A DNA stretch of 64,000 nt from Macrotis lagotis (GCF_037893015.1 NC_133658.1:255807356-255871355), one strand, 5' to 3'. Positions 35,554 to 44,571 are shown, counted from the stretch's first letter. Notes: a model not told the origin generated them from the letters alone. Translations and numbers: made by a program.

Positions 35554-35710
35554 GGTTTTATTAAGCACTTACTATGGACCAGATACTGGGCTTTACAAAG
35601 TTCATCCCTTTTGAGTCTGACAATGACCCCTATTATTATTCTTATTATAGAGTTGAGGAAACTGGGGCAGAGAGAGGTTAAATGACTTGTTCAGGATCAC
35701 AAAGCTAATA
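35554..35710 (-). repeat. MIR, antisense, nested in L2
   Basis: It runs 'ttattaagcacttactatgg', 'tattattattcttattatag', 'gttgaggaaactggggcaga' and 'gagaggttaaatgacttgtt', the antisense MIR order, lacking the tRNA-like head. Confidence 0.8.
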
Positions 35711-35857
35711 AAGTATGTCTTTGCTCAGTCTGTCCCTCATGTCTGGAATGTACTTTTCACCTCCCCCTCAGAATCCCTAGCTTCTTTCAAGGCTTAACTC
35801 AGGTTCCAGAATCTATTTAAAATCTTTCCTCATCTCTTTTGTGGTTAGTCTGGTCAT

Positions 35858-35950
35858 AAGATAATAGAGTTAGAGTTGGAAGGGACCTTAGGGGTCATCA
35901 GATCCCACACCTTCATTTTATAGATGAGGAAACTGAGGCACAGAGAAATT
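35858..35950 (-). repeat. SINE with CR1/L3-like tail, antisense, nested in L2
   Basis: The sequence 'agagttagagttggaaggga' and 'ccttaggggtcatcagatcc' followed by 'tagatgaggaaactgaggca' is the antisense 3' half of this SINE class, here quite well preserved. Confidence 0.85.
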
Positions 35951-36219
35951 AATTCTGGCTCTGTCTACCATTTTTCATTTTCTAGTTATTTTGCTTTTAC
36001 CTCCTTTTGTACATTTGTATCCTCATTCCCTTTGTATTCCTTCTCTCCCCCAATGTCAGTGCTATGATGGAAGAAACTTTTTTCTTTGTATTCCCAAAAC
36101 CTAGGAGAAAGCCAAGTATATTTTTTTCTTCCCAACCAGATGTATGATTTTTCTATAAAGCATTCTTAGTAAGGAACTACCTCATTAGCAATTGCTCTGC
36201 AATTTTTGTCTTGGATGTT

Positions 36220-36362
36220 TGTGTGGGGACACTAAGAGAGTAGGTAGCATGATCTGGGCCATATAGCCAATTCTATCAGAACCAGGAATTGAATTCAAAT
36301 CAAGCTGACTGGGGCCAGCTCTCTGGGCACTGATCCAAGCTTCTTCTCCACCTGGCACTTTT
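36220..36362 (-). repeat. MIR-class SINE fragment, antisense
   Basis: The sequence 'tgatctgggccatatagcca', 'ccaggaattgaattcaaatc' and 'ccagctctctgggcactgat' corresponds to the antisense CORE and 5' half. Confidence 0.6.
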
Positions 36363-36367
36363 GGTGT

Positions 36368-36592
36368 CATTCAGTTGTTTTGTGTCCTACACTTAATTAC
36401 CTCATTTGAGGTTTTTTTTGGTTTGCCATTTCCTTATGCAGTTTATTTTACAGATAAACTGAGGTAAAAAAGGACTAAGTGACTTGTTCAGGGTCATACA
36501 GCTAGTAAGTATCTGAAGTTGAATTTCAACTCAGGAAGATGAGTCTAACTCCAGATCTGGCATTCTATTCATTGTACAACCTAGCTAAATTT
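36368..36592 (-). repeat. type B SINE, antisense
   Basis: It begins 'tcagttgttttgtgtcctac', then 'tttggtttgccatttcctta', 'cagtttattttacagataaa', 'ttcagggtcatacagctagt' and ends at the worn head 'attgtacaacctagct'. Confidence 0.8.
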
Positions 36593-36639
36593 AATAGGCA
36601 CAGTTAATACTGAAATAAATTGAATTAACACATTTGATG

Positions 36640-36960
36640 TTCCAAACTAAACTTGACTACCATATATTCTGATCTTGGAGATCCATTTCCCACCTCCTGG
36701 ATGAAGGCACCAGTTGTGCTTAGTACCTGTGGGAATGCAAGTCTCTGCCTTGCTGAATCATTATCTTTATTTAAAGGCTCAGTTCATCTGTCTCCTCCTG
36801 CCTTCAAAAGTAGTCTCTCTCGCCTCAAATGTTAATAAAGAACATTTTTCTGGGTGTCTCCTTTGTCTCTATCCCTGCCTCACACTATCTTTTTCACCAA
36901 TCACGTGAATATAAACTTTTTGAGGACAGACAGTATTTTACTTTGGTCTTCTTCAAACCA
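36640..36960 (+). mobile_element. probable L2 LINE 3' region
   Basis: The blocks 'gggaatgcaagtctctgcct', 'atataaactttttgaggaca' and 'gacagtattttactttggtc' fit the L2 terminal order (ctgtgagctccttgagggcagggact...). The match is looser than at 35150-36125. Confidence 0.45.
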
Positions 36961-37495
36961 GACAAATTCTAAAACTTCAAAATATTCCATAAAGAAGATA
37001 ATAACCTAGCATGAGCACTAGTATTTTTCTCTTGAAAAAAGACCCTTGTTTTCCAATCTCTAATCAGTTGTTGAAATGATAAGGCTAGGCCATTACAAAG
37101 TTAAAATGGCAAATTGATGATAATTGCAATCTTCAGATATATTGTCAAGATCAAGAAGCAAAATGAAACTGTTTCCACATACAGCTAGATAGGAAGCTGA
37201 ATAAATGCTGGGATGAAGCAGAAGGAATATGCTGTGGTAGTATTTGTATTTTCTACATCCTTTGGGCAATGAAAAAATCTATTCTTTTCTTCATCTTTCT
37301 ATTATGCCACAAGCCACCTACTTGGGGATGAGATTCAAGGATGCAATTTACACAAGCCATCAATCCAGGTGAGTGGACTGTAAAATACCTAGATGTAGTG
37401 TCAGATTCCCAACCTTATCATGGAGTTGGAACTTGGCTTGAATAGGGCTATGTCTGAAAACAAGAATATTGCTCAGAAATGAGAAAAGTTGGGCA
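36961..37495. other. no feature recognised
   Basis: AT-rich, without frames longer than 60 codons or repeat hallmarks. Confidence 0.4.
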
Positions 37496-37570
37496 GTCAA
37501 CAAGTATTTATTCCATATTCACTATATGCTGAACATTGTACTAAGCCCTGTAAGAGACAAAGAAATGTGA
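37496..37570 (-). repeat. L2 3' end fragment, antisense
   Basis: The sequence 'gtcaacaagtatttattcca' and 'actatatgctgaacattgta' followed by 'ctaagccctg' and a worn ggatacaaagaaa is the antisense L2 tail. Confidence 0.75.
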
Positions 37571-37667
37571 AATATAGACGTTAAACCTTAAATCCTTCAT
37601 CTGTTTCCAAGGCCACTATGGGGCTACCATGCTTTTGAACCCAACAGGCGGTTGTTATTATTATTAT

Positions 37668-37900
37668 TGCTCATCCTTCATTCTCAAAGAGGACCAATGA
37701 CAACACGAGTATAATGTCATGATTTGAGTGGGAATTGGATTTAAGTTAGTCAGGCATCTATGACAAAGTCATACTCTCAGAGCAAAAAGGGAATTTGTAA
37801 TCAACTGGATTACTGACACTTGAACTGCAATCACCACTACATAAGTGATCAATGGAAGGTCATCCATCCTCCAAGTGACGACTGTCAAGTGATACTGAAC
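37668..37900 (+). repeat. unnamed interspersed repeat, copy 1
   Basis: It starts just after a short TTA tract with 'tccttcattctcaaagagga' then 'ccaatgacaaca', and continues 'gtcatgatttgagtgggaat' and 'tggatttaagttagtcagg'. The first 70-80 bp match the sequence at 53608-53690 (tccttcattgtcgaagaaga, ccattacaaca, gccatgacttgcaag). I have the impression of this as a dispersed marsupial repeat but cannot name its family. Confidence 0.6.
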
Positions 37901-38487
37901 TCACTACTTCTTGAATCAACTCATTTCATTTTGCACAATTGTATGTATGAGAGTTCTGGAATTCAATAGTAAGTACTTAAGAAATGCTTGTTGATTGGTG
38001 TGTTCTCCAAATCTGTCAAAACACATGTTCCCTCCATGAGTACAAATTGCAATCCATCCATTCCTTCTATTCCAATATGATTCTCATCTCTGATCTCCTA
38101 TAAATCTTCCATAAAGGATTTACCCAACTTACTGGAGGCCTTGCTCAAGGTCTTTTTATATTTCATGATTACCAGTTCATTACTTGGCCTATTTGTTCAT
38201 CAATCATCCCTCATTCTTTTTTACAAGTCCTTTGTGATCAAACATTTCCTCAGTGATGTGATTTCTTACACACAGATCATGATGATATAGAACTAAAATT
38301 TGTTCTTTTTACCTCCCTGTGGGACAAAATAGAAAAAAGGAAGGAAGAAGATAGATGTGGGGGGCAGGGAATAGGGATAGGGGATGGAAGGAAGTATTTA
38401 TTATGTTCTCTAGAAAATATTTGGAAAAAATAAAAAAAAAAACCTGTGCGCAAAATTACACTGACTGCTATGATATTATTGGAGAGT
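37901..38487. other. no gene recognised
   Basis: No repeat hallmark apart from an A-run at about 38430. Frame 38355-38564 runs into the MIR copy that follows and is not a gene. Confidence 0.4.
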
Positions 38488-38628
38488 GGGCTAATATTAC
38501 CTCATTTGATCCTCACCACAACCATAGAAATAGATATATTTTTACCCACATTTTTCAATTATAGAAACTGAGGCAGAAGTTCAATAACTTACCTAGGGTT
38601 ACACAGACATTAAATGTATGAGTTCAGA
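38488..38628 (-). repeat. MIR-class SINE, copy A of an inverted pair
   Basis: It reads 'gggctaatattacctcattt', 'tttttacccacatttttcaa', 'ttatagaaactgaggcagaa' and 'ggttacacagacattaaatg'. By eye it is about 90 % identical to the reverse complement of 42808-42949, far closer than typical MIR copies are to one another. Sequence outside these limits is unrelated. Confidence 0.85.
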
Positions 38629-38839
38629 TTAGAACTTAAACAATGCACAGTCCAGAGCCAGGATTTTACTGTTAGTGCCCTTAGCATCTCCTAAGCAGGA
38701 CAAGATGAATCCCTCTTTCATATGGTAGTCTTTCAACTCCGCAAACATTTTTCTTCTTAAGGCTAAATGTCTCTTTCCCTCAGTTGATCCAGATTCAAAG
38801 GAAGTCAAAGACTTGAATCTATTTGATGACAAATTTGTT

Positions 38840-39030
38840 TTTATGACCCTGTCTGGACCCTCCTTTGAACTAGCTACTGTTTCACTTGTGGTATAGTTAT
38901 TTGTATTTATGTCTTTTCTTCCTTCAAGAAAACAGCATCTATCATTACTCTGTTTCTGTATACATAAAGCTTTGCTCAGTACTGATTATAGATGTTTAAT
39001 AAATATTTGTTGACATTAATTGAATCAAAT
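38840..39030 (+). mobile_element. L2 LINE 3' end
   Basis: The blocks 'gtggtatagttatttgtatt', 'tatgtcttttcttccttcaa' and 'gtttaataaatatttgttga' followed by cattaattgaatc give the L2 end including the AATAAATATTTGTTGA signature. Confidence 0.65.
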
Positions 39031-39149
39031 GGAAGACAGTCAACTCTAATTTTATATATGATCTATGCAATAGGATCTAAAAGACCCTTATAGGGAAATA
39101 TTACATAAAAATATGAAGTACCATAGCCATTTTTGAAAGAAGATAGAAA

Positions 39150-39400
39150 CCAGACCAGTAGGTGGTTTTCATTAGGAGGCAGATTTTGTCTCATCCTAAT
39201 AGAGAACTTCCTAACAATTAGACAGGTCCATTGACAGAATGAACTAACTCAGTAAGTAATGAGCTCCCTCTAACCAGAGGTGCTACGAAAAGACCAAATG
39301 AGAACTTATTGGAAATGTTGTAGCAGAATTTCAAGTTTCAGGAAATGGATTAGATTGCTGTGGAAGTTCCTTTGAGCTGTGCGATGCCTTGGAATTAAAT
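39150..39400 (+). mobile_element. L3/CR1 LINE 3' end fragment
   Basis: The sequence 'gaacttcctaacaattagac', 'aggtccattgacagaatgaa', 'agtaatgagctccctctaac' and 'ggaaatgttgtagcagaatt' corresponds to the CR1/L3 terminal region (aaaaacttcctaacaattagagc...ggatgttgtagaggggatt). The L1-derived element next door inserted just 3' of it. Confidence 0.7.
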
Positions 39401-39604
39401 GAAACAGCATTTCTTAGGTTTTTTTTCATTTTTTTAAAATTTATTTTTTATTCTCATTTCATACAAATGTTTTTTTTAATTAATAAAATATTCTTGTTTA
39501 CAAGTAAACAAAGTCCTCCCCCCATGAATATAGATAGACTTGTTTGGGCGAAAAAAGTAAAGGGGAGAGAAAAAAATTAAAATTAAAAAAATAATAGTAA
39601 TAAT

Positions 39605-39772
39605 TGTGGGTATGGCCAGGTGGCGCAATGGATGAAGCACCAGCCCTGGAGACAAGAGCACCCGAGTCCACATCCAGCCTCGTAAACCCAACAGTCACCC
39701 AGCCATGTGACATGCAAGCCACCCGATCCCCACTGCCCGGCAAAAACCAAAAAGAAGAAAAAAAAAGACCCA
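39605..39772 (+). repeat. SINE-like module 1 in the HAL1-like 3' UTR
   Basis: The sequence 'ggccaggtggcgcaatggat', 'gaagcaccagccctggagac', 'cagccatgtgacatgcaagc' and 'cactgcccggcaaaaaccaa' follows type A order. An A-rich stretch separates it from module 2. Antisense to the host element. Confidence 0.75.
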
Positions 39773-39798
39773 AAATATAATAAAATAGTAATAATAGT

Positions 39799-39948
39799 AG
39801 GGGTGGCTGGGTGGCAAACAGAGCATTGGCCCTTGAGCCAGGAGCACATGGGTCCAAATCCGGCCCCAGACACCCAAAGATCATCCTGCTATGTGGCCCC
39901 AGGCAGGCCACCCAGCGACACTTGCCCCGCACCCTCCCCCAAATAATA
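39799..39948 (+). repeat. SINE-like module 2 in the HAL1-like 3' UTR
   Basis: The sequence 'ggggtggctgggtggcaaac', 'gcattggcccttgagccagg', 'gggtccaaatccggccccag' and 'tatgtggccccaggcaggcc' follows type A order, with an aataataataac end. Antisense to the host element. Confidence 0.75.
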
Positions 39949-40147
39949 ATAACAAAAAATGTGCTTCAGTCTTTGTTCCAACACCAACAACTCTGTCACG
40001 GGTGGATCACATTCTTTATGATAAGTCCATCACAAAAGTTACTTCCATATTTTTCCAACGTTGCCATTGCTGATCACGACTCCCTCTTTTCTTATTTCTC
40101 CACTACCATGTACTATATTTTCTCTCTCCTTTCACTCTGACTCTGCT

Positions 40148-40298
40148 GTAGGGTTGCTGAGTGGCACAGCAGACAGATCCCTGGTCCTGGGGCCAAGAAG
40201 CCCTGATTCCCCCATACCACCCCTTAGGCCCAGAATTCACCTGGCCCTATGGTCCTGGGCAGGCCTTCCAATCCCAGGCCCTTGCAAGAAGTAAAAAA
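40148..40298 (+). repeat. SINE-like module 3 in the HAL1-like 3' UTR
   Basis: The sequence 'agggttgctgagtggcacag', 'cagacagatccctggtcctg', 'ctatggtcctgggcaggcc' and 'aggcccttgcaagaagtaa' follows type A SINE order but is GC-richer and more altered than free copies. It lies antisense to the host element. Confidence 0.7.
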
Positions 40299-40712
40299 GA
40301 AAATGTGTTATATCTGGCCACTCTCCCCCCATGGTCCATCCTCTCCTCCTTTATTCACATCCCCATTCACATCCCTTCCCCCTGATCCCCCCCTCCTTCT
40401 TACTCCAGATGTCTATACCCCATTGAGTATATTTGCTGTTTCCTGTCCTAGCCACCTCTGATGAGAGAAAAGGTTCCCTCATTCCCCCTTGCCTCCCCCC
40501 TTCCATATCATTGCAATAGCTCATTGTAATAAAAAAAATCTTATTATGTGAAATATCTTGGCCTATTCCCCCTCTCCTTTTTCTTTCTCCCATTCCATTT
40601 CCCTTTTTTTCTATTGACTCCATTTTTACACCATATTTTATCTTTGAATTCAGTTTTCTCCTGTGCTTCAACTATAAAAGCTCCCTCTACCTGCTCTATT
40701 AACTGAGAAGTT

Positions 40713-41871
40713 TCATATGAATATTATCAGTATCATTTTTCTATACATGCAGTTCATCCTCATTAAGTCCCTCATATTTTCCAATCTCCATGCTTCACCT
40801 GAGTCCTGTATCTGAAGATCAAACCTTCTGTTCAGCTCTGGCCATTCCAAAAGGAACATCTGAAATTCCCCTGGTTCATTAAAAGTCCATCTTTTTCCCT
40901 GGAAGAGGACATTCAGCCTTGCTGGGTAGTTCATTCTTGGCTGCATTCTAAGCTCTTTTGCCTTCTAGTATATTGTATTCCAAGCCCTATGAGCTTCCAA
41001 TGTAGTTGCTGCTAAGTCCTCTGTGATCCTGATTGCAGCTCCACGATATTTGAACTGTCCTTCTGGCTGCTTATAATATTTTCTCTTTGACTTGGGAGTT
41101 CTGGAACTCGGCTATAATATTCCTAGGGGTTGGTTTTTTGGGATCTCTTTCTTGGGGGGGATCGGTGGATTCTCTTCATTTCTATTTTGCCCTCTGCTTC
41201 TAGAATATCAGGGCAATTTTCCTGTAGTAATTCTTTGAAAATGATGTCAAGGCTCTTTTCCTGATCATGACTTTCAGGTATTCCAATAATCTTTAAATTA
41301 TCTTTCCTAAGTCTGTTTTCCATATCAGTTGTTTTTTCAAAGAGATATTTCACATTTTCTTCTAATTTTTCATTTTTTTGTTTTGAAGTATTGATTCCTG
41401 ATTTCTGGTAAATTCATCAATCTCCCTGAATTCTATTCTTTGTCTGAAGGATTTGTTCTCCTCAGAGAGTTTTCTTATCTCTTTTTCCATCTGGCCAATT
41501 TTGCTTTTTAAAGCATTCTTCTCCTCAATAACTTTTTGAACTGTTTTATCCATTTGACCTAAGCTGGTTTTTAGCATGCTATTTTCTTCAGCATTTTTTT
41601 TGGATTTCCTTGACTAAGCTGCTGACTTCATTTTCATGTTTTTCCTGCAACTCTCTCCTTTCTTTTCCCAATTTTTCTTCTAACTCCCTCATTTGATTTT
41701 CAAAGTCTTTTTTGAGCTCTGTCATAGCCTGAGCCCAATTTCTGTTTTTCTTGGAGTCTTTAGATGCAGAGCTTGTGCTTCCTCATCTTCAGACTGAGTA
41801 TTTTGATCCTTCTTGGGCTCATTTGCAAAATATTTCTCAATAGTCTTCCTCTTATTTCTCTGCTTGCTCAT
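40713..41871 (-). pseudogene. L1 ORF1 (nucleic-acid chaperone) pseudogene
   Basis: The start ATG at 41869-41871 opens 'MSKQRNKRKTIEKYF', a basic L1 ORF1p-like N terminus. The domain order is normal: a heptad-rich coiled coil (about 41362-41640, e.g. KIGQMEKEIRKLSEE), an RRM-type region with 'MENRLRKDNLKIIGIPE' at about 41273-41323, and a C-terminal domain with 'RMNYPARLNVLFQGKRW' near 40890-40940. In living L1s this protein forms trimers and coats L1 RNA in cytoplasmic particles. Here it is broken by frameshifts near 41750, 41585 and 41360 and a stop after the RRM (41123), so no full protein is made. The substitutions look modest, suggesting a relatively young copy. Assignment to ORF1p is firm; the exact frameshift positions are approximate. 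Confidence 0.88.
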
Positions 41872-42584
41872 TTTCCCAGCCTGGGCCTGGTTTGGGGTGC
41901 TTCCTGAGCTTTTGGGACACTCCCACAAGGGTCTCAGTGTGTGAGGCTCTGTCCTCCCTCCTGGTCTGTGAATGACCATAAGTGCCCCCCTCTGCCATGG
42001 GGCCGAGGTGGGGGGCCCTGTTGTTCTATGGTGGGGCCTAGACTGGGATCAGGATCTGAGTGTGGCCAGAGCCCCAGAGTCCTGTTCCAGGGGCAGAGGA
42101 CAGAGCTCTGCAGTCTCTCTCTCTTCACTCCCCTCCCTCAGCTCAATGGGCTCATGCCCTGGGGGCTCCTGCTTACAGCTCTGCCTGCTTCTGTTTCTGT
42201 GTCTGGGCTGCCAAAAAACCAAGCTGCTCGCTATGTGCCCTGAGGGTTGGGCTCCACGTGCTCGCTCTGGCAGAGGTCCCCCGCTGTTCCCCCACTTTGT
42301 GCCCAGTGCTCCCCGGGGTGCAGCTCCGGAGACTCCCCCACCGCTGTGAGTCACGGCTTCCAGGGGCCTGCAGCTACCTCTGAGAGGCTGAAGTTCTTTC
42401 CCTCTGGCGGGCCGCCCCTCCGACCCCAGGGAGCAGAGCCTTTCTGCTCTTTTCCAGGTTACCTTGAGTAGGAGAACTGCCTCACTGGGTCCTTTTGTGG
42501 GTTCTGTCTCTTGAAAGTTTATGAGTTTTTATCAGAGAGCTCCTAAGACTCGATCACGTCATGTCACCATCTTGGCTCCGCCCC
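41872..42584 (-). promoter_or_regulatory. L1-type 5' UTR / internal promoter, CpG-rich
   Basis: The GC content rises sharply over 41940-42440, with CpGs clustered at 42230-42430. Near the very 5' end the minus strand reads gccaagatggtgaca. The CCATCTT core on the plus strand (42567-42573) is the YY1-type site found at the start of human L1s, which sets their transcription start. Overlapping stop-free frames on both strands here (41941-42383 plus, 41934-42354 minus) are a by-product of high GC. Promoter activity is inferred from position and analogy. Confidence 0.65.
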
Positions 42585-42807
42585 CATTTCTTAGGTTCTT
42601 ACTAAGAGTTCATTGATGCTTTTCATCTTTTGGGGTCTGTCTCATTCTCCCAACTCTTACCTGTGCCTCCAAGAAGTTGTAGCATGCTCAGTGGCTATAT
42701 ACCCCAGTAAATCATCTTGCAAATGCACTAAAATGGGTTGAGTGTGATTGAAAGCATTCAGACATGTTAGTGAGAGAAAATTTTCCTGGGTGAAATGGGA
42801 AAATTTG

Positions 42808-42949
42808 TCTGAGCTCAGACATTTAATGTCTGTGTAACACTGGGTAAGTTGCTGAACATCTGCCTCAGTTTCTATAACTGAAAAATGTGGGTAAAAATGT
42901 CTTCTGTTTCCCTGGTTGTAGTGAGGATCAAATGAGGTAATATTAGCCC
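42808..42949 (+). repeat. MIR-class SINE, copy B of an inverted pair
   Basis: It reads 'tctgagctcagacatttaat', 'gtctgtgtaacactgggtaa', 'catctgcctcagtttctata' and 'aaatgaggtaatattagccc', forming the inverted partner of 38488-38628. The minus-strand frame at 42657-43022 crosses it and is not a gene. Confidence 0.85.
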
Positions 42950-43225
42950 ATTCTTCAATTTGTTTAAAGGCCAAGAAGGCAATTGAAGCAGGTATTTTGA
43001 ACAACAAAGATGCCAAGATCATCTAACTGCATCCTGACCATTGCCAGTCTTTCTGACTTTTGTCTTGCTACTAGGCCTCACAGACTCAAGAATAGAGAGT
43101 GAGGTTTATGACTTTGTACAACCATGCCTCACTTAAATCCAATTCATATGTAAGTCAATATATCTCTCCTGATGTCATTAGTCCTCTTCAAAAATGTAGG
43201 ATAAGAAAACAATAATCAAGCAGTC

Positions 43226-43355
43226 AGTCATTTAGTCAATAAGCATCAGTAAGGTCTTGCTACTGTATGAGTGGTTCTAGGATACAAAGAAATGTAGAAA
43301 TACCTTCCCTCAAAGAGCTCACAGTCTAATATGGGAAACTATGTAAATATGTATT
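43226..43355 (-). repeat. L2 3' end fragment, antisense
   Basis: The sequence 'agtcagtcatttagtcaata', 'ttctaggatacaaagaaatg' and 'ccctcaaagagctcacagtc' followed by taatatggg is the antisense L2 tail in correct order. Confidence 0.8.
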
Positions 43356-43423
43356 AATGAGATATAGCCAGTGCAAATAGAAGAACATCAGAAAAGGGCA
43401 CATTTTAGTATATGAGGGTCAAG

Positions 43424-43545
43424 GTAGCTTGGTGACCTAGTGAATAGATTGCTGGCCCTGAAATCAGAAGTTGAATTCAGATCTGATCTCAGACACTTAC
43501 TATGGGCAAATCATGTAATTCCAGTCATCTCCAAAAATAAGAGAA
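43424..43545 (+). repeat. tRNA-derived SINE fragment
   Basis: The sequence 'aaggtagcttggtgacctag', 'attgctggccctgaaatcag', 'gaattcagatctgatctcag' and 'gggcaaatcatgtaattcc' is a worn type A/B SINE with a small deletion before the gtgacc block. Confidence 0.7.
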
Positions 43546-43680
43546 CAGAAAAGAAAAAATATCTGAGTGGTACTGGGGGGAAAAGCCTCCTATGAGCAAA
43601 TTTAATCTAGTTCTTGAAGGAAGTCAAGGAATCTAAGAAGCAGAGGTGAGGAAGTCTGATAAACATGTGACACATATGGA

Positions 43681-43925
43681 ACAGTTAGTTGATGCATAGA
43701 GTGCTGGATCTGAAGTCATGAAGACTCTACTTCATGAGTTCAATTCCAATTCTGACCTCAGACTACTAGCTGTGTGACCCTGGATAAGTCATCAAACTCT
43801 GTTTGCCTCAGTTTTTTTCATGTGGAAAATGGGCTGGAGAAGGAAATGGCAAACCTCCGTTTCTGCCAAGAAAAATCTCAAATGGGGTCATGTGAGAGGT
43901 AGAGATGACTGAAACATCAAAACAT
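43681..43925 (+). repeat. type B SINE
   Basis: The head 'acagttagttgatgcataga' is followed by 'gtgctggatctgaagtcatg', 'tagctgtgtgaccctggata', 'gggctggagaaggaaatggc', 'aaatggggtcatgtgagagg' and 'gatgactgaaacatcaaaa'. A complete copy. Confidence 0.9.
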
Positions 43926-44159
43926 TTAGCAGGAGGATTTAACTACAAGGCAGATGGAAAAGCACACTGGTCCTTAGAGTATAGTATCAGAGTAGATGAA
44001 AAAGTCCAAGAGTAACTTAGAGCATAAAAGTAGGTCATGTGGCAACACTCTGGGGTCTTAAAGGCATTGCAGCTGTGTGGTTGGTAAGACCCATTTAAAA
44101 CTTGGATAGCAATGGCAGGGCAGATACTAAAAAGAGTGGTCTACCATGTCTCCATAAGA

Positions 44160-44292
44160 TGTCTTATATTTGTATAAGACTTTTAGCTTTTTGAAGGATA
44201 TTCAGGTTTATGATCGTACTTAATATAATAACTCCAAAAAGTCAAGATGGTAGATGTTTATAATTCTCATCTGATAGCTAAAAGGTACATAA
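44160..44292 (-). repeat. MIR-class SINE, antisense
   Basis: The sequence 'cttatatttgtataagactt', 'ttataattctcatctgatag' and 'ctaaaagg' is a worn antisense 3' half. Confidence 0.5.
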
Positions 44293-44301
44293 ATATAAAA
44301 T

Positions 44302-44500
44302 GATTTGCAACTAGATGGTATAATAGGTAGAATAAAGGAATGGAATAAGAGTTAAATTTCAGTCTTACCTCAGACTTATTAGTTGTGTGATTCTAGGCAA
44401 ATTTCAGTTTCCTCAACTGTAAAAATGCACCTCCTCACATAGTTGTGAAGATCAAATGAATTAAGTTAGATAAAATATTGCAAATTTTAAAACTAGCTTC
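44302..44500 (+). repeat. CORE-SINE (MAR1 type)
   Basis: The sequence 'gcaactagatggtataatag', 'cagtcttacctcagacttat', 'tagttgtgtgattctaggca', 'tttcctcaactgtaaaaatg' and 'gttgtgaagatcaaatgaat' covers head to tail. Confidence 0.8.
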
Positions 44501-44571
44501 ATTTGAAGTCAAATAACTAGTCAGTAGCAAAACTAAGACTAGAAGCCTTTGCATTCTTGTACTCTAAATTT

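Larger units (their letters stand above)
35150..36125 (+). mobile_element. L2 LINE 3' region interrupted by two SINEs
   Basis: Three L2 blocks remain colinear: 35150-35550 (ctgaccataccactctcctc, tcagtggtatcttattgcct, aatttaaagtcctcattatc), 35711-35857 (tccctcatgtctggaatgta, ccctagcttctttcaaggct) and 35951-36125 (catttgtatcctcattccct, ctatgatggaagaaac). The gaps are filled exactly by two SINEs, listed below. Confidence 0.8.
39421..42584 (-). mobile_element. full-length ORF1-only L1-derived element (HAL1-like)
   Basis: A non-LTR retrotransposon reading right to left. Its 5' end is at 42584 (ggggcggagccaagatgg on the minus strand). The 5' UTR is GC/CpG-rich (about 713 bp). A broken ORF1 lies at 41871-40713, followed directly by a 3' UTR of about 1.3 kb with G-rich polypurine tracts (40340-40620) and an A-rich 3' end at 39421-39480. 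There is no ORF2 (no endonuclease or reverse transcriptase). A perfect 13-bp direct repeat, catttcttaggtt, at 39408-39420 and 42585-42597 is the TSD, so both ends are complete and the absence of ORF2 is not due to truncation. It must have been copied in trans by an L1. The structure matches the mammalian HAL1 type (half-L1). The arrangement of the 3' UTR, with three antisense SINE-like modules, is unusual. Confidence 0.88.

Noticed and set aside
38340-38445. L1 3' end (G-rich stretch followed by an A-run)
   Set aside because: The diagnostic 'aatgttgaaaact...catgtaattgg' blocks seen at 34500, 45230 and 49960 are absent. The resemblance is only compositional.
39498-39932. 144-codon minus-strand open frame and several overlapping frames on both strands
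   Set aside because: They lie wholly in the SINE-like modules of the HAL1-like 3' UTR. Several frames are open at once, as expected for GC-rich repeat sequence, and no domain is seen.
41941-42383. Plus-strand frames of 100-125 codons in a GC-rich block, resembling a first exon with a CpG island
   Set aside because: The block is the 5' UTR of the minus-strand HAL1-like element. Open frames occur on both strands because stop codons are rare at high GC.
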